A DNA stretch of 64,000 nucleotides from Chloroflexota bacterium. Its GTDB lineage: Bacteria; Chloroflexota; Anaerolineae; Promineifilales; Promineifilaceae. Below the pieces are notes generated by a model. That model was not told the origin of the DNA. It did no database searches and saw only the letters and a program-made list of their open reading frames with translations. A program made the position numbers and the translations under genes. Of the stretch, positions 8,226 through 16,808 are shown piece after piece (the first letter of the stretch is position 1; each line of letters begins with the position of its first letter). The DNA lies in the NCBI GenBank assembly GCA_014584575.1, contig JACTMP010000026.1:1-64000 (forward strand). The letters are read 5' to 3'.

Positions 8226-8951
8226 TCGCAACATCGCCGCATACTCGTGGGGCATGTCGCTGGCTTCGATAGCACCTGCCGCCGCTTCCACGTCATAGGG
8301 GACGCGGATGAATTGCACGTTCAGCTCGCGCCCTTGCGCCGAAAGAACCACATAACACGCCCGTGGATCCCCGTCCTTTGGTTTGCCCACACTGCCGGCG
8401 TTGATGACGTGACGGCCGTAGCGGACTCCCTGTCCGCCCAACACGCGATGATACGGCAAATGGGTATGCCCACACACCAATACATCCGCATTTACCATAT
8501 CCAACAAGCGCATCAGGCTTGATTCGGGCCGGTCTGCAAACAAGTATTCATTCACCTTGCGCGGACTGCCATGCACCAATACCACCCGCAGGTCACCCAG
8601 TTGCAGCGGGATTTTGTCTACCAGGGTGCGCAAAAAGGCTTTGTTTTCGGCGGTGGTGTGCGCGTTGGTCCAGGCGATGGACCGTTTGCCCAATGCTTCG
8701 TCGGTGGGTTTGGTGTAGGCGCAACCGCAGTCGTTGCTGTCCTGCCCCACGCCCAGATCATAGTTGCCCATGATGGTGGGAATGTTCCGCTCCTGAATAG
8801 CGGCAATCACCTCGTTAGGAAACGTGCCATACCCGACCAGATCACCCAGGCAGTAGAGGTTGGTCAGCCTGCGTGATTCCATATCGGCAAACACGGCCGT
8901 GAGTGCCGGTAAATTGCCATGAATATCTCCAAAAATCGTGATTTCACTCAT
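8190..8951 (-). CDS. Metallophosphoesterase family protein
   Basis: 253 residues with the calcineurin-like metal motifs in order: FGDIHGN (near residue 8), GDLVGYG, MGNYD, VLVHGSP and VCGHTHLPYH. This matches the YfcE/MJ0936-type single-domain phosphodiesterases or serine/threonine phosphatases. AGAGGAG sits 7 bases before the ATG. It is transcribed toward dnaJ, with a 36-bp tail-to-tail overlap. Substrate unknown. Confidence 0.88.
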   Translation of the reverse strand: MSEITIFGDIHGNLPALTAVFADMESRRLTNLYCLGDLVGYGTFPNEVIAAIQERNIPTIMGNYDLGVGQDSNDCGCAYTKPTDEALGKRSIAWTNAHTTAENKAFLRTLVDKIPLQLGDLRVVLVHGSPRKVNEYLFADRPESSLMRLLDMVNADVLVCGHTHLPYHRVLGGQGVRYGRHVINAGSVGKPKDGDPRACYVVLSAQGRELNVQFIRVPYDVEAAAGAIEASDMPHEYAAMLRSGVAQLPQLVE

Positions 8952-8977
8952 ACTAAAACTCCTCTGGAGGGGATTGA

Positions 8978-9014
8978 GAGATTGGGAGATTAAGGGATTA
9001 AATCTCCCAATCTC
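8978..9014. repeat. Intergenic hairpin, GAGATTGG-word family, abutting a stop codon
   Basis: A perfect 14-bp stem (8978-8991 with 9001-9014) made of GAGATTGGGAGATT. It ends one base before the stop codon (9015-9017) of the ArsR-ArsC fusion gene, and lies between that gene and the metallophosphoesterase. It is the same word family as 625-677. Confidence 0.78.
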
Positions 9015-9773
9015 CTAATCTCCATACTCTTGACCATTCTGGATCATCAATAACAAATAGGTGATACGAGTTGAAAGTTCCTGGTCTGTTTGCCGGAACG
9101 CCTGGTACTGTGTTTCTTCGGGGCCGGTCACGGCCGTCGGGTCAGGCAAACTCCAATGAATGTGTGGCGGATCACCGGGGAAAACGGGGCACACCTCGCG
9201 CACCCGGTCGCAGACGGTGATGATGGCGTCAAACGACTGTCCCACAAACTCGTCCATTGCTTTGGCACGCTGCTGGCTGATGTCAATACCCCGTTCTGTG
9301 GCGGCGCGAATGGCTAAGGGATGCACGGCCGTAACCTGATTCCCCGCACTAAATACCTCTACCCGTTCGCCGCCCATCGCCCGCAAGATGCCTTCCGCCA
9401 GTTGCGAGCGGGCGCTGTTGTGAGTGCAAAGGAAGAGGACGCGGTACGGCCGTGTGAGAGCATTCTCCGAGGTTGTGGCGCAGGCCAGCGCCGGGTGCAA
9501 CGCTGCGCCGCCAGCCTGGTAAGCGGTGCGTAGGTTGTCCAGGTTGAGGGTGTAATAAGCGTCACGGCCGTCGGCATTGCTGCGCCGTTCGCCCACCAGC
9601 CCCCCTTCCCGTAGCAGTCGCAGGTGGTAGGAAACCAGATTTTGCGGCCGTGCCAGCCGCGCCTCCAACTCCTGCACCCGGAAGTCGCTCTGTGCCAGCG
9701 CAGCCACAAGTTGCCAGCGCACGGCGTGGGCTAACAGTTTCAAGACATGGGGAGGTTCAGGTTGAAGAAACAT
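9015..9773 (-). CDS. ArsR-type repressor fused to arsenate reductase (ArsC, low-Mr PTPase type)
   Basis: 252 residues. Positions 1-85 form a winged helix of the ArsR family (LKLLAHAVRWQLVAALA, NLVSYHLRLLREGGLV). Residues 108-250 form a thioredoxin-linked ArsC domain. It has the CX5R P-loop CTHNSAR at 116-122, the redox cysteines in VCDRVREVCPVFPG, and the DPT acid loop at LPDPTAV. Repressor and enzyme are therefore one polypeptide. An ATCAA-N6-TTGAT operator lies about 60 bases upstream, which suggests autoregulation. No ArsB or Acr3 pump gene is visible. The DNA-binding part lacks an obvious ELCVCDL metal box, so the inducer is uncertain. Confidence 0.88.
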   Translation of the reverse strand: MFLQPEPPHVLKLLAHAVRWQLVAALAQSDFRVQELEARLARPQNLVSYHLRLLREGGLVGERRSNADGRDAYYTLNLDNLRTAYQAGGAALHPALACATTSENALTRPYRVLFLCTHNSARSQLAEGILRAMGGERVEVFSAGNQVTAVHPLAIRAATERGIDISQQRAKAMDEFVGQSFDAIITVCDRVREVCPVFPGDPPHIHWSLPDPTAVTGPEETQYQAFRQTDQELSTRITYLLLMIQNGQEYGD

Positions 9774-9830
9774 GTGGTGAGCGGATGAGCAGGTGATGAG
9801 GTGAGATCTGATCAGTCGCCGCCAAAATAT

Positions 9831-9846
9831 ATCAAAATAGATTGAT
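9831..9846. promoter_or_regulatory. ArsR-type operator
   Basis: ATCAA and TTGAT arms separated by 6 bases, in an AT-rich patch upstream of the ArsR-ArsC fusion gene. ArsR-family repressors commonly bind ATCAA-N6-TTGAT. The palindrome is seen directly; binding by the fusion protein is inference. Confidence 0.6.
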
Positions 9847-9912
9847 GTATTTTATGCGCTTTGGAAAAATCTGGCAACAGAAAAAACGGCTTCCCATCAA
9901 TTCTCAGCTTGG

Positions 9913-10010
9913 CAAAGCCCGGCGATTAAAATCACGGCAACAAGAGGCAAAGCCCACCTTCGTGGGCTAGGCGCCAGTCGGCGAAGGCCGACTTTGCCTC
10001 TTGTTGGTGC
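9913..10010. repeat. 98-bp dispersed structured repeat, copy 1
   Basis: Differs from 25644-25741 at only about two positions. It has an outer 15-bp stem (9938-9952 with 9992-10006) around two inner stems, CCCAC-GTGGG and GTCGGC-GCCGAC, giving a cloverleaf-like fold without tRNA features. A diverged relative is at about 43620-43725. It accounts for most of the gene-free stretch 9774-10090; the rest holds the ArsR operator. Confidence 0.85.
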
Positions 10011-10090
10011 AGATTTATCTGCCGCCGCAAATTAATCTGAGAATTGCTGACGGCTTCCATCTGCGCCTCCGCGCCTCGGCGTTAAGAAGC

Positions 10091-12289
10091 TCATTCGCCG
10101 TAGAGGGTTTTCACGGCCGTAAACACCCAGCGCATCTGGTTTTTGGGGTAGTGCTGCGAGAGGTAGCGCATGAGGGCGGGCGTGTCGTGGGGGTCCAGGC
10201 CGGATTCGGCCACCAGGTGGCGCAGCCATTCCCGCTGTTGCAGCTCCAGCACAAATTCGCGGTAGACCCGCTCAATCAGGTCGGCAGCCATTTCCACGCG
10301 GGGCGGGTCAAAGTCAGCTTCTAACTCGGTGTGCAGGTCGGCGACACGGCCGTCGCCAAAGTCATACCCATTCTCCAACATCTTATGCAGCGCGTGTTCA
10401 ATGTCCGTCTTGCCCACATTGGCATCGGCCGTCCAGTGAATCTCCTCGATTGTGGGGGGCTTACAGTTATGCACAATACCAGCAGCCGTGACAAAATTCT
10501 CGGTTTGGTCAACTCCAATACAATAAACTGTTCTTTCATAATCAGGAGTACTTGCTTTACCAAAAACAGGGGTGTCATATCCTGGCACTGGCTCCCCCAA
10601 CTGCCATCGTTCTTCGTCAAATGGAGCTGAATCATTTAGTGCCTTTCGGCGCATACAAGGGGGAATGTATGCCCCAATACGAGCCATTAATACTCTGGTA
10701 GCTTTGTTATTTAATCGAATGGTATTTTGTCCAGTAACCTGATTCTCCATTCCTTCGGCTTTTAGTAAATCACTCAAACGTTCCACATCTGCCTGCTCAA
10801 ACGCATTGGTCGCAAATATAGCGTGCCTGTCAGTAAGGCCACCATCATCCAGATACCAGGCAGCCAATGTCAAATCAGATAAGACCAAATCGGGCGGAAC
10901 TTGTTTTTTACCATGAGGATACCAGCGTTCCTTTTGTTGGCGTGTCCAAATCAGCGCTTTCAAGTCTACTTCATAGGTATTTCGACTACCAGGGTTATAA
11001 TTGTATTTGCCTGCCCGTGTTTGTATTCGACTACTTGATACCAAAGAACCAAGCGATTTCTCTTTCAACTGAGCATATTCATGGTCGGCATGCAAAAACC
11101 TGATGCGTGTATTCCTCTCACGTTGAATAGAGGCGTCACCAAGCATCATACCATCTAGCAATTCCATTTGCCTCAGGTTCGGCGCAATTTCTCCCGTAAC
11201 AACCCAATCATCGGTAGTCAGATTGCCAGCTGTTTTATAGCCTGCTCTGGTCAAGAACAAATGATCTGTCGTCACGTTAATCCCCTTTAATCCGTTGCTA
11301 CATTTGCGGGCATGTTTCAGGCTTATCCTGATCATCCTTCGTTCACCAATCGGGTTTCTAAACCAATCGGTAATCCGACGCCAACCATAGCAACCATCTG
11401 GCTCTAAAGTAGCCACTTCAATTTCAAGGCGATTTACGACAATGGACGATATTCTTTTCCAACCATGCCTGGTCAACACAAGAGACCGACCATCTAAACA
11501 CTTGTAGTATTCGGCCGTATCCCGCGTGGAAAGCATGAGGATGGCCCCCTCCTCCACAAACACCTCCGGCCCGGCAGCCTGGTTGTGTGCTTCCATTTGC
11601 GCTTGCAGGCGGCGGTATGCCTGTGCCAGCCCGTCCGGGTCAGGGCGGGCCACTTCCAGCGTGGGGATGAGGTCAAAGCCGTAGCGGTTGGCGATGTCCG
11701 CCAGTTTGCGGTAGCTCACCGGTTTGCGATGGGCTACGGCCGTGTGCAGCGTCAATTTGAGCGGCGTGTCATATTTCACCAGATGGGGGTTGCGGTAGCC
11801 CCACAATTCAAAAACCAGCACCACCTTTTGCGCCCGAATGGCCTCGGCCACCGGCTTCTGGTCGGGCAAGACCTCGGCTAACAGCGCGTGCCAGTCACCC
11901 CACCGGCTGGCCTGCAACACCGGCTGTAAGCGGGTGCGCGGCAGCACTTCCAACAGGTTGCCCTGTTTATCGGCGAGGGGGTAGAAGATCACGGCCGTGC
12001 CGTCCAGCTTCACATTAAACCGGGCGTCGCTCACGTTTTGCGCCACCGGAATGGCGACACGCACCGAGCCGTCCTTCTCCTGATGATACGGGTAATGGAT
12101 TTTGGGCATGGCCGGGATAAACTCCAGCCGCTCCTCGCCCGCCAGTTCGGTAACGGCCAGCATTCCCAGCTTTTCGCTCTCCTGGCGGCACAAGTAGCCC
12201 GCAAAGGGGATACCGCCAGGCGAAGTGACGCTAAACGGCTGCCATTCCCGCCGGGCCACGCCGGTGATGGTGATGATTTGTTCTAACAT
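10091..12289 (-). CDS. RNA-ligase-like nucleotidyltransferase with an in-frame intein
   Basis: The extein shows covalent nucleotidyltransferase motifs: motif I KLDG at 94-97, a motif III-like VFELWG near 160, motif IV VEEGAILM near 245, and, after splicing, motif V YKCKPP. About 90 residues precede motif I and about 115 helical residues follow motif V, loosely like T4 Rnl or Rnl5 RNA ligases that seal RNA with ATP. An intein occupies residues 264-608. I start at the ATG giving MLEQIITITG; an ATG 18 bases upstream is possible. The ligase assignment rests on motifs only. No tRNA-repair partner such as Pnkp/Hen1 is adjacent. Confidence 0.7.
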   Translation of the reverse strand: MLEQIITITGVARREWQPFSVTSPGGIPFAGYLCRQESEKLGMLAVTELAGEERLEFIPAMPKIHYPYHQEKDGSVRVAIPVAQNVSDARFNVKLDGTAVIFYPLADKQGNLLEVLPRTRLQPVLQASRWGDWHALLAEVLPDQKPVAEAIRAQKVVLVFELWGYRNPHLVKYDTPLKLTLHTAVAHRKPVSYRKLADIANRYGFDLIPTLEVARPDPDGLAQAYRRLQAQMEAHNQAAGPEVFVEEGAILMLSTRDTAEYYKCLDGRSLVLTRHGWKRISSIVVNRLEIEVATLEPDGCYGWRRITDWFRNPIGERRMIRISLKHARKCSNGLKGINVTTDHLFLTRAGYKTAGNLTTDDWVVTGEIAPNLRQMELLDGMMLGDASIQRERNTRIRFLHADHEYAQLKEKSLGSLVSSSRIQTRAGKYNYNPGSRNTYEVDLKALIWTRQQKERWYPHGKKQVPPDLVLSDLTLAAWYLDDGGLTDRHAIFATNAFEQADVERLSDLLKAEGMENQVTGQNTIRLNNKATRVLMARIGAYIPPCMRRKALNDSAPFDEERWQLGEPVPGYDTPVFGKASTPDYERTVYCIGVDQTENFVTAAGIVHNCKPPTIEEIHWTADANVGKTDIEHALHKMLENGYDFGDGRVADLHTELEADFDPPRVEMAADLIERVYREFVLELQQREWLRHLVAESGLDPHDTPALMRYLSQHYPKNQMRWVFTAVKTLYGE
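10466..11500 (-). other. Intein with LAGLIDADG homing endonuclease domain
   Basis: 345 residues start with Cys (CLDGRSLVLTRHGWKRI) and end with VHN before Cys+1, the hallmarks of a class 1 intein. Splicing block B is NVTTDHLFLT. The endonuclease motifs are LLDGMMLGDAS and LAAWYLDDGG. The C-terminal block runs from TVYCIGVDQTENFVTAAG to IVHN. Splicing joins K263 to C609, rebuilding the KCK of ligase motif V. The DNA is more AT-rich than its surroundings and holds no ACGGCCGT, in line with mobile origin. Confidence 0.93.
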
Positions 12290-12880
12290 GGGGGAATGAT
12301 ACCTCATTTTGGGACGTAACTTGGTAATTGAGTAATTACGTAATTACCCAATTACTCAATTACTCAATTATTCATTTTCCTGGCTCTTTGGGATTTCGTG
12401 GGGTTTGGCGTGAAACGTAAAACGTGAAACGTGATGTCTCTCTGGTCACGTTTTACGTTTCACGCTTCACGGGTTGTCAACCCCCTGAATTCCTGAAGAC
12501 CCATTTTCCTCAAACGGCAACGGCGCACCTGTTTTAGCAGGTGCGCCGTTGCGCAAGTAAGGAGATAAACATGAAGCGAATCGTTTAACAGCGTCCCAAC
12601 TGTTATCAGATTCAGTGAACAGTCAACAGTAGTCAGTAAGCTGCTTACTGCTCACTGCTCGCGGTTCACGCATGTTTAGACCAGAAGGGTTTTAATCTTT
12701 TGTTTTGAAATTTCAGGAGCAAAACCCTTCGGGTCTTTGTAAGTGACGGCCGTCTCCGGGCCTGACAGCCGTCACTTACCTCCCAAATCCTCTTCTCTTC
12801 CGCAAGGACGAGGCAGCCGGGTAGTTGTTTGTGTTGCTGAATACCGCGTCTACCAACTGCCTCGCCCCTACATGACCCGG
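12290..12880. other. Gene-free stretch holding a cluster of hairpins
   Basis: No convincing gene is present. At least four distinct inverted repeats follow one another: TAATTGAG words (12323-12370), a 20-bp stem of CGTGAAACGT words (12408-12427 with 12446-12465), a 15-bp GC-rich stem (12517-12552), and GTAAGTGACGGC with its complement (12739-12779). Looser repeats of CAGTCAACAGTAGTCAG type lie at 12610-12665. Confidence 0.7.
12517..12552. repeat. Strong GC-rich hairpin
   Basis: A perfect 15-bp stem GCAACGGCGCACCTG with loop TTTTAG. It is the most stable hairpin of the 12.3-12.9 kb cluster. No T-run follows on either strand, so intrinsic termination is doubtful. Confidence 0.7.
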
Positions 12881-13360
12881 TTACTGAATTTTCGTCAGCG
12901 TGCCCGTGATGACCGGATCCCGGCCACAAATCCAGGGCGTGTCAATTTTGGCAGTTACGTCCAGCGTCTTCCCATCCGCTGCAAGCTGCCCGCTGACTTC
13001 AATGGTTACGTCCATGCCGCTGACCTCAAGGGTGGACGCTGCCGATAATTCGCGGGGTTTGCGCGGCGACTTTTCACCCTCGGCCCAAATGGTTCCGCCA
13101 GGCACAACGGCCGTGCCGCACACCTTGCCCGCATTCACTTTTAGTCCCGTACCCAGAGTGGCCTCACCCGACACGATGTTAGCGCGGTCGGTTAAATCCA
13201 ACGTCAGGGTCGTCTGGCTGCCCAGATCGCCCTTGACTGTGCCCGTAAATGTGCCTTCGAATGGCCCCGTGGCCGGTTTGGGCGGCGCGGCAAATGCCGT
13301 CACGCTCAGTAAAACCAGAGCCACCAAAGTTATCAATAGACCTGTTGTTAATTTCTTCAT
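12881..13360 (-). CDS. Secreted beta-rich protein of unknown function
   Basis: About 159 residues. The start MKKLTTGLLITLVALVLLS and an AFA-A cleavage site form a clear signal peptide. The mature part alternates beta strands (GPFEGTFTGTVKGDLGSQTT, SGEATLGTGLKVNAG, MDVTIEVSGQLAADGKTLDV) and has two cysteines (KVCGTA, WICGRD) that may pair. It looks like a small extracellular beta-barrel or lipocalin-like fold. I recognise no named family. The in-frame 26 codons upstream are a word repeat, so the start is placed at MKK. Confidence 0.7.
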   Translation of the reverse strand: MKKLTTGLLITLVALVLLSVTAFAAPPKPATGPFEGTFTGTVKGDLGSQTTLTLDLTDRANIVSGEATLGTGLKVNAGKVCGTAVVPGGTIWAEGEKSPRKPRELSAASTLEVSGMDVTIEVSGQLAADGKTLDVTAKIDTPWICGRDPVITGTLTKIQ

Positions 13361-13520
13361 GTTGCTGTACCTCCATTGTCGGTGATCGGTTATCCGTAAT
13401 CGGTCATCGGTGATGAAGACAGCATACACGAAGGGCACGGCCGTTGCCTTTAACAGTGGCTATTGGCAACCTCAAGTGAACCTTATGGCAGGTAGTGATG
13501 GTTTGGTGCGTTTTGGTGAA

Positions 13521-14012
13521 TTATCTGGCTTGCTGGCCCAGGAACATGCTCAGGTGGGCGGCGTGTTCCTGCACATGGCGCAGCGTGTATAACAGTAGCT
13601 CGCCATAGGGTGCCTCGCCCCAGGGGAACTGGCACAAGCGGTAAGCCTGTTCGGTGGTCAGTGTGCTGATGGTCTCCTGGTACTTTTGGCGGCACTGTTC
13701 CAGGTAGTCCAGCAGTTCATCGCGGGTGTAGGTTCGAGGCAAGACCTCATCTGAAACCATCTCCACCAGATCAAAGGGCGCGGGCGGCATGAACCCTTCT
13801 TCCGCCCCGGTTAAATACAGGTCCAGCCAGAACAGCGTATGGTAGCCCAGATACCAGAATTTCGAGAACCCTTTGGCCACCCACTGGTCTGGTTCATCTG
13901 CCCACAATGGCGTCTCCCACAATTCATCCGGGCAGTTACGCAGCGCATCGCGCAAGGAGTCAATCGCCACGCTATATTGCCGCCATAACATCTCACTATC
14001 AATAATCAACAT
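13521..14012 (-). CDS. DinB-family protein
   Basis: 163 residues, predicted four-helix bundle. Candidate metal ligands are His in WYLGYHTLFWLDLYL and two in LRHVQEHAAHLSMFLGQ, arranged as in DinB/YfiT proteins. These proteins bind a divalent metal and include thiol-dependent transferases; many are induced by DNA damage, and the reaction is usually unknown. GGAGG lies 9 bases before the ATG. It follows the DUF1905 gene after a family-3 hairpin. Confidence 0.85.
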   Translation of the reverse strand: MLIIDSEMLWRQYSVAIDSLRDALRNCPDELWETPLWADEPDQWVAKGFSKFWYLGYHTLFWLDLYLTGAEEGFMPPAPFDLVEMVSDEVLPRTYTRDELLDYLEQCRQKYQETISTLTTEQAYRLCQFPWGEAPYGELLLYTLRHVQEHAAHLSMFLGQQAR

Positions 14013-14034
14013 CGTCTTTATCCTCCAAACCCTC

Positions 14035-14068
14035 AGACCTGACAGGTTTTTAGAAACCTGTCAGGTCT
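14035..14068. repeat. Hairpin, AGACCTGACAGGTTT family
   Basis: Perfect 15-bp stem (14035-14049 with 14054-14068), loop TTAG, between the DUF1905 and DinB genes. Closely related stems occur at 17273-17303 and 41696-41723. The differences lie at paired positions or give a single mismatch, so the fold is kept. Confidence 0.82.
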
Positions 14069-14076
14069 TACAGATC

Positions 14077-14361
14077 TTAAATCACTTCGAGGTGTATCGT
14101 TACCGGGTCGCCTTCTTCCAGTTTTTCGGCTTTGCGTACCGTTGTTTTGATGGGCACGATATAACCGCCGTTTTTGGGAAACAGGGAAGTCTTAAACTCG
14201 GTTTGGCCGATCCGCACTTTCACCGGAATCATGCCCCAGCCGTAGGTGACAAAACCTGATACCGCTTTCAGGTCGCCACACTGCTCGGCCGGCACGGTCA
14301 CAAAATGATGCGGCGCGGGGCCTTTCCAAAACCAGATTTTGCCCTCAAATTCGATGTTCAT
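14077..14361 (-). CDS. DUF1905 domain protein
   Basis: 94 residues, beta-rich: EFEGKIWFWKGPAPHHFVTV, SGFVTYGWGMIPVKVRIGQT, FKTSLFPKNGGYIVPIKTTV and LEEGDPVTIHLEV. This is the whole DUF1905 fold, usually found alone or with a YdeI/OmpD-type domain. Function is unknown. It lies upstream of the DinB gene on the same strand. Confidence 0.85.
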   Translation of the reverse strand: MNIEFEGKIWFWKGPAPHHFVTVPAEQCGDLKAVSGFVTYGWGMIPVKVRIGQTEFKTSLFPKNGGYIVPIKTTVRKAEKLEEGDPVTIHLEVI

Positions 14362-14465
14362 AAGTTCACTCTATCAAATACCTGACGCAAGTTTGAGCAA
14401 AGGGCGGGTTGAAAGACTATTTTTTTCGATCCACCAAAGTTAACTAAATAATATGAACTTTCTTG

Positions 14466-14553
14466 TGTCATTCCGAGGAGTCTTCGACGAGGAATCCCTG
14501 CCACTTGTACAGGAGAGGGATTCCTCACTCCGAAGACTGCGTTCGGAATGACA
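14466..14553. repeat. TGTCATTCCGAGG hairpin repeat, copy 1
   Basis: Begins TGTCATTCCGAGGAGTC and ends with its complement CGGAATGACA, with an inner GGAATCCC...GGGATTCC stem. The left half and even its flank (AATAATATGAACT) recur at 18385-18415, and a diverged full copy lies at 33978-34076. Elements of this GTCATTCCGAG type occur in many environmental bacteria. Confidence 0.8.
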
Positions 14554-14712
14554 GGTAACGTGTTAAAGAAAGACTTATTTAACGATGTAATAAAATTGAT
14601 ATACTCTCAATCATCGCAAGTGTACTGCAACCCGCTTGTTGCCTGCCAGTGCCATGAAGGGGATACGGCCGTTCACCCCATCACCCCTACGCCTGCTCAC
14701 CTCATCACTCCC

Positions 14713-16689
14713 TCACGCCGGTTCAAGCTGTTGGCGCATCTGCACGATCTGATCCCGCAGGCGGGCCGCCTTCTCAAACTCCAATGCCTGCGCGGCCGTG
14801 CGCATGGCACTTTCTAATTCGTCCAATTCGGCCAGGATGTCACCCGTGGCATAGAAGGGGGCAGGTTCGGCAATGTGGGGCAACGGCCGTTCCTTCTCCT
14901 TGTGTGGCAGCATCTCCATCTGCGCCTTGATGATGGTCTGCGGGGTGATGCCATGTGTCTCGTTAAATGTCTCCTGCACGGCGCGGCGGCGGTTTGTCTC
15001 ATCTATGGCTCGCTGCATCGAATCCGTCACCCGGTCGGCATACATGATCACCTGCCCTTGCACGTGCCGCGCCGCCCGGCCAATCGTCTGAATGAGCGCC
15101 GTTTCCGAGCGCAAAAAACCTTCCTTGTCCGCATCCAATATCGCCACCAGCGACACCTCCGGCAAATCCAGCCCCTCGCGCAGCAGATTGATACCTACCA
15201 CCGCATCATACACCCCGGCCCGTAAATCTTGCAAAATCTCCACCCGCTCAAAGGTGTCTACCTCACTGTGTAGATAATGCACCTGCAAGCCCATCTCCTG
15301 CAAATAATCGGCCAGGTCTTCGGCCATCCGTTTGGTGAGCGTGGTAATGAGGGCGCGTTGGCCGCGATCAATACGCTGTTTCACTTCATACAGCAGGTCA
15401 TCCACCTGCCCCTTCACCGGGCGAATGAGTACTTGCGGGTCGAGCAGGCCGGTGGGGCGAATGATTTGCTGCACGGTACGCTCACTGCGCGCCTGTTCAT
15501 ATGGCCCCGGCGTGGCCGATGTGTAGATCACCTGGTAGGCGCGGTCTTCCCATTCGGCAAAGGTGAGTGGGCGGTTGTCCAGGGCGCTGGGCAGGCGGAA
15601 GCCGTAATCTACCAGCGTTTGTTTGCGCTGGCGGTCGCCGTTGTACATGGCCCGGATTTGGGGCAGGGTCATGTGGCTTTCGTCAATGACCATCAGGTAG
15701 TCGTCAGGGAAGTAGTCGAGCAGCGTCCAGGGGGGCAGGCCAGGTTCGCGCTGGTAAAAGTGCATACTGTAATTTTCACTGCCGGAACAATACCCCAATT
15801 CACGCAGCATCTCCACATCATACCGGGTACGCTGCTCCAATCGCTGCGCTTCCAGCAGCTTGTTCTGGCCCATCAACTCATCCAGCCGCTCTTCCAATTC
15901 CGCTTCAATGCTGGCAACGGCCAGTTCCATCTCATTCTCATCGGTCACAAAATGTTTGGCCGGGTGGATGAGCAGTTCATTCATTTCCGCCAGCAGTTCG
16001 CCCGTCAGCGGGTCAATTTCGGTGATGCGCTCTACCTCGTCGCCCCAAAATTGGATACGGTAGGCGGCTTCGGTGTAGGACGGCCGTATCTCCAACACAT
16101 CGCCGCGTACCCGGAACGTGCCAACCTTAAAGTCCATATCATTCCGCTCATAGCGAATGCCAATCAGGTGGCGCAGCGTCTTGTTGCGCTGTTTCACCTG
16201 CCCCAGCCCAAACTCCACCCTCGCCTGGTTATACTTCACCGGGTCGCCCAATGAATAAATCGCACTGACGCTGGCGACTACAATCACATCCCGCCGCGTG
16301 GCGAGCGCCTGTGTGGCCGCCAGCCGCATCATCTCAATCTCGGCGTTAATCTCCGTCGTCTTTTCAATGTAGGTGTCGGTGCGGGGAATGTACGCTTCCG
16401 GTTGGTAATAGTCATAGTAGCTGACAAAGTAGCTGACCGCGTTGTGGGGGAAGAACTGTTTGAACTCGCTGTAAAGCTGTGCCGCCAGCGTCTTGTTGTG
16501 GGCAAAGACAATGGTTGGCCGCTGCGCCTGGTGGATGACGTTGGCAATGGTAAAGGTCTTGCCGGTGCCGGTGGCACCCAACAGCACTTGCTGGCGCAGC
16601 CCGCCGGCCAATCCGTCTACCAGCCCGGCAATGGCCTGTGGTTGATCACCGGTTGCTTGATAAGGGGAAACAAGTTGGAAGTCAGTCAC
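14713..16689 (-). CDS. uvrB: Excinuclease ABC subunit UvrB
   Basis: 658 residues, full length for UvrB. Walker A is GATGTGKT at 38-45. The damage-probing beta hairpin is [17 protein letters not shown]. Helicase motif II is [17 protein letters not shown], and motifs V and VI are in [20 protein letters not shown] and [12 protein letters not shown]. The C-terminal UVR helix ([21 protein letters not shown]) recruits UvrC. It verifies lesions and loads UvrC in nucleotide excision repair. The start codon is GTG, and that GTG lies within a copy of ACGGCCGT(G) following AGGAG. Confidence 0.97.
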   Translation of the reverse strand: MTDFQLVSPYQATGDQPQAIAGLVDGLAGGLRQQVLLGATGTGKTFTIANVIHQAQRPTIVFAHNKTLAAQLYSEFKQFFPHNAVSYFVSYYDYYQPEAYIPRTDTYIEKTTEINAEIEMMRLAATQALATRRDVIVVASVSAIYSLGDPVKYNQARVEFGLGQVKQRNKTLRHLIGIRYERNDMDFKVGTFRVRGDVLEIRPSYTEAAYRIQFWGDEVERITEIDPLTGELLAEMNELLIHPAKHFVTDENEMELAVASIEAELEERLDELMGQNKLLEAQRLEQRTRYDVEMLRELGYCSGSENYSMHFYQREPGLPPWTLLDYFPDDYLMVIDESHMTLPQIRAMYNGDRQRKQTLVDYGFRLPSALDNRPLTFAEWEDRAYQVIYTSATPGPYEQARSERTVQQIIRPTGLLDPQVLIRPVKGQVDDLLYEVKQRIDRGQRALITTLTKRMAEDLADYLQEMGLQVHYLHSEVDTFERVEILQDLRAGVYDAVVGINLLREGLDLPEVSLVAILDADKEGFLRSETALIQTIGRAARHVQGQVIMYADRVTDSMQRAIDETNRRRAVQETFNETHGITPQTIIKAQMEMLPHKEKERPLPHIAEPAPFYATGDILAELDELESAMRTAAQALEFEKAARLRDQIVQMRQQLEPA

Positions 16690-16808
16690 GGCCGTCTCCT
16701 GGGAATTAGGAATTATGAAGGATGAATTATGAAGTTCATTCCTTCAGATTAGCGGCCAAACCTGACATCTATTGTCAGTTTTATGAGGTTTGTGGTGGAT
16801 AAGGGGTA

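Noticed and set aside
9938..10006. Cloverleaf-like fold that might suggest a tRNA
   Set aside because: No T-loop, anticodon stem or CCA-end consensus; it is a repeat with a near-identical second copy.
12666..12929. 87-codon reading frame on the reverse strand
   Set aside because: It covers hairpins and runs into the end of the secreted-protein gene; no domain or ribosome site.
15277..16254. 325-codon frame antisense to uvrB
   Set aside because: Shadow of a well-supported gene; low-complexity composition.
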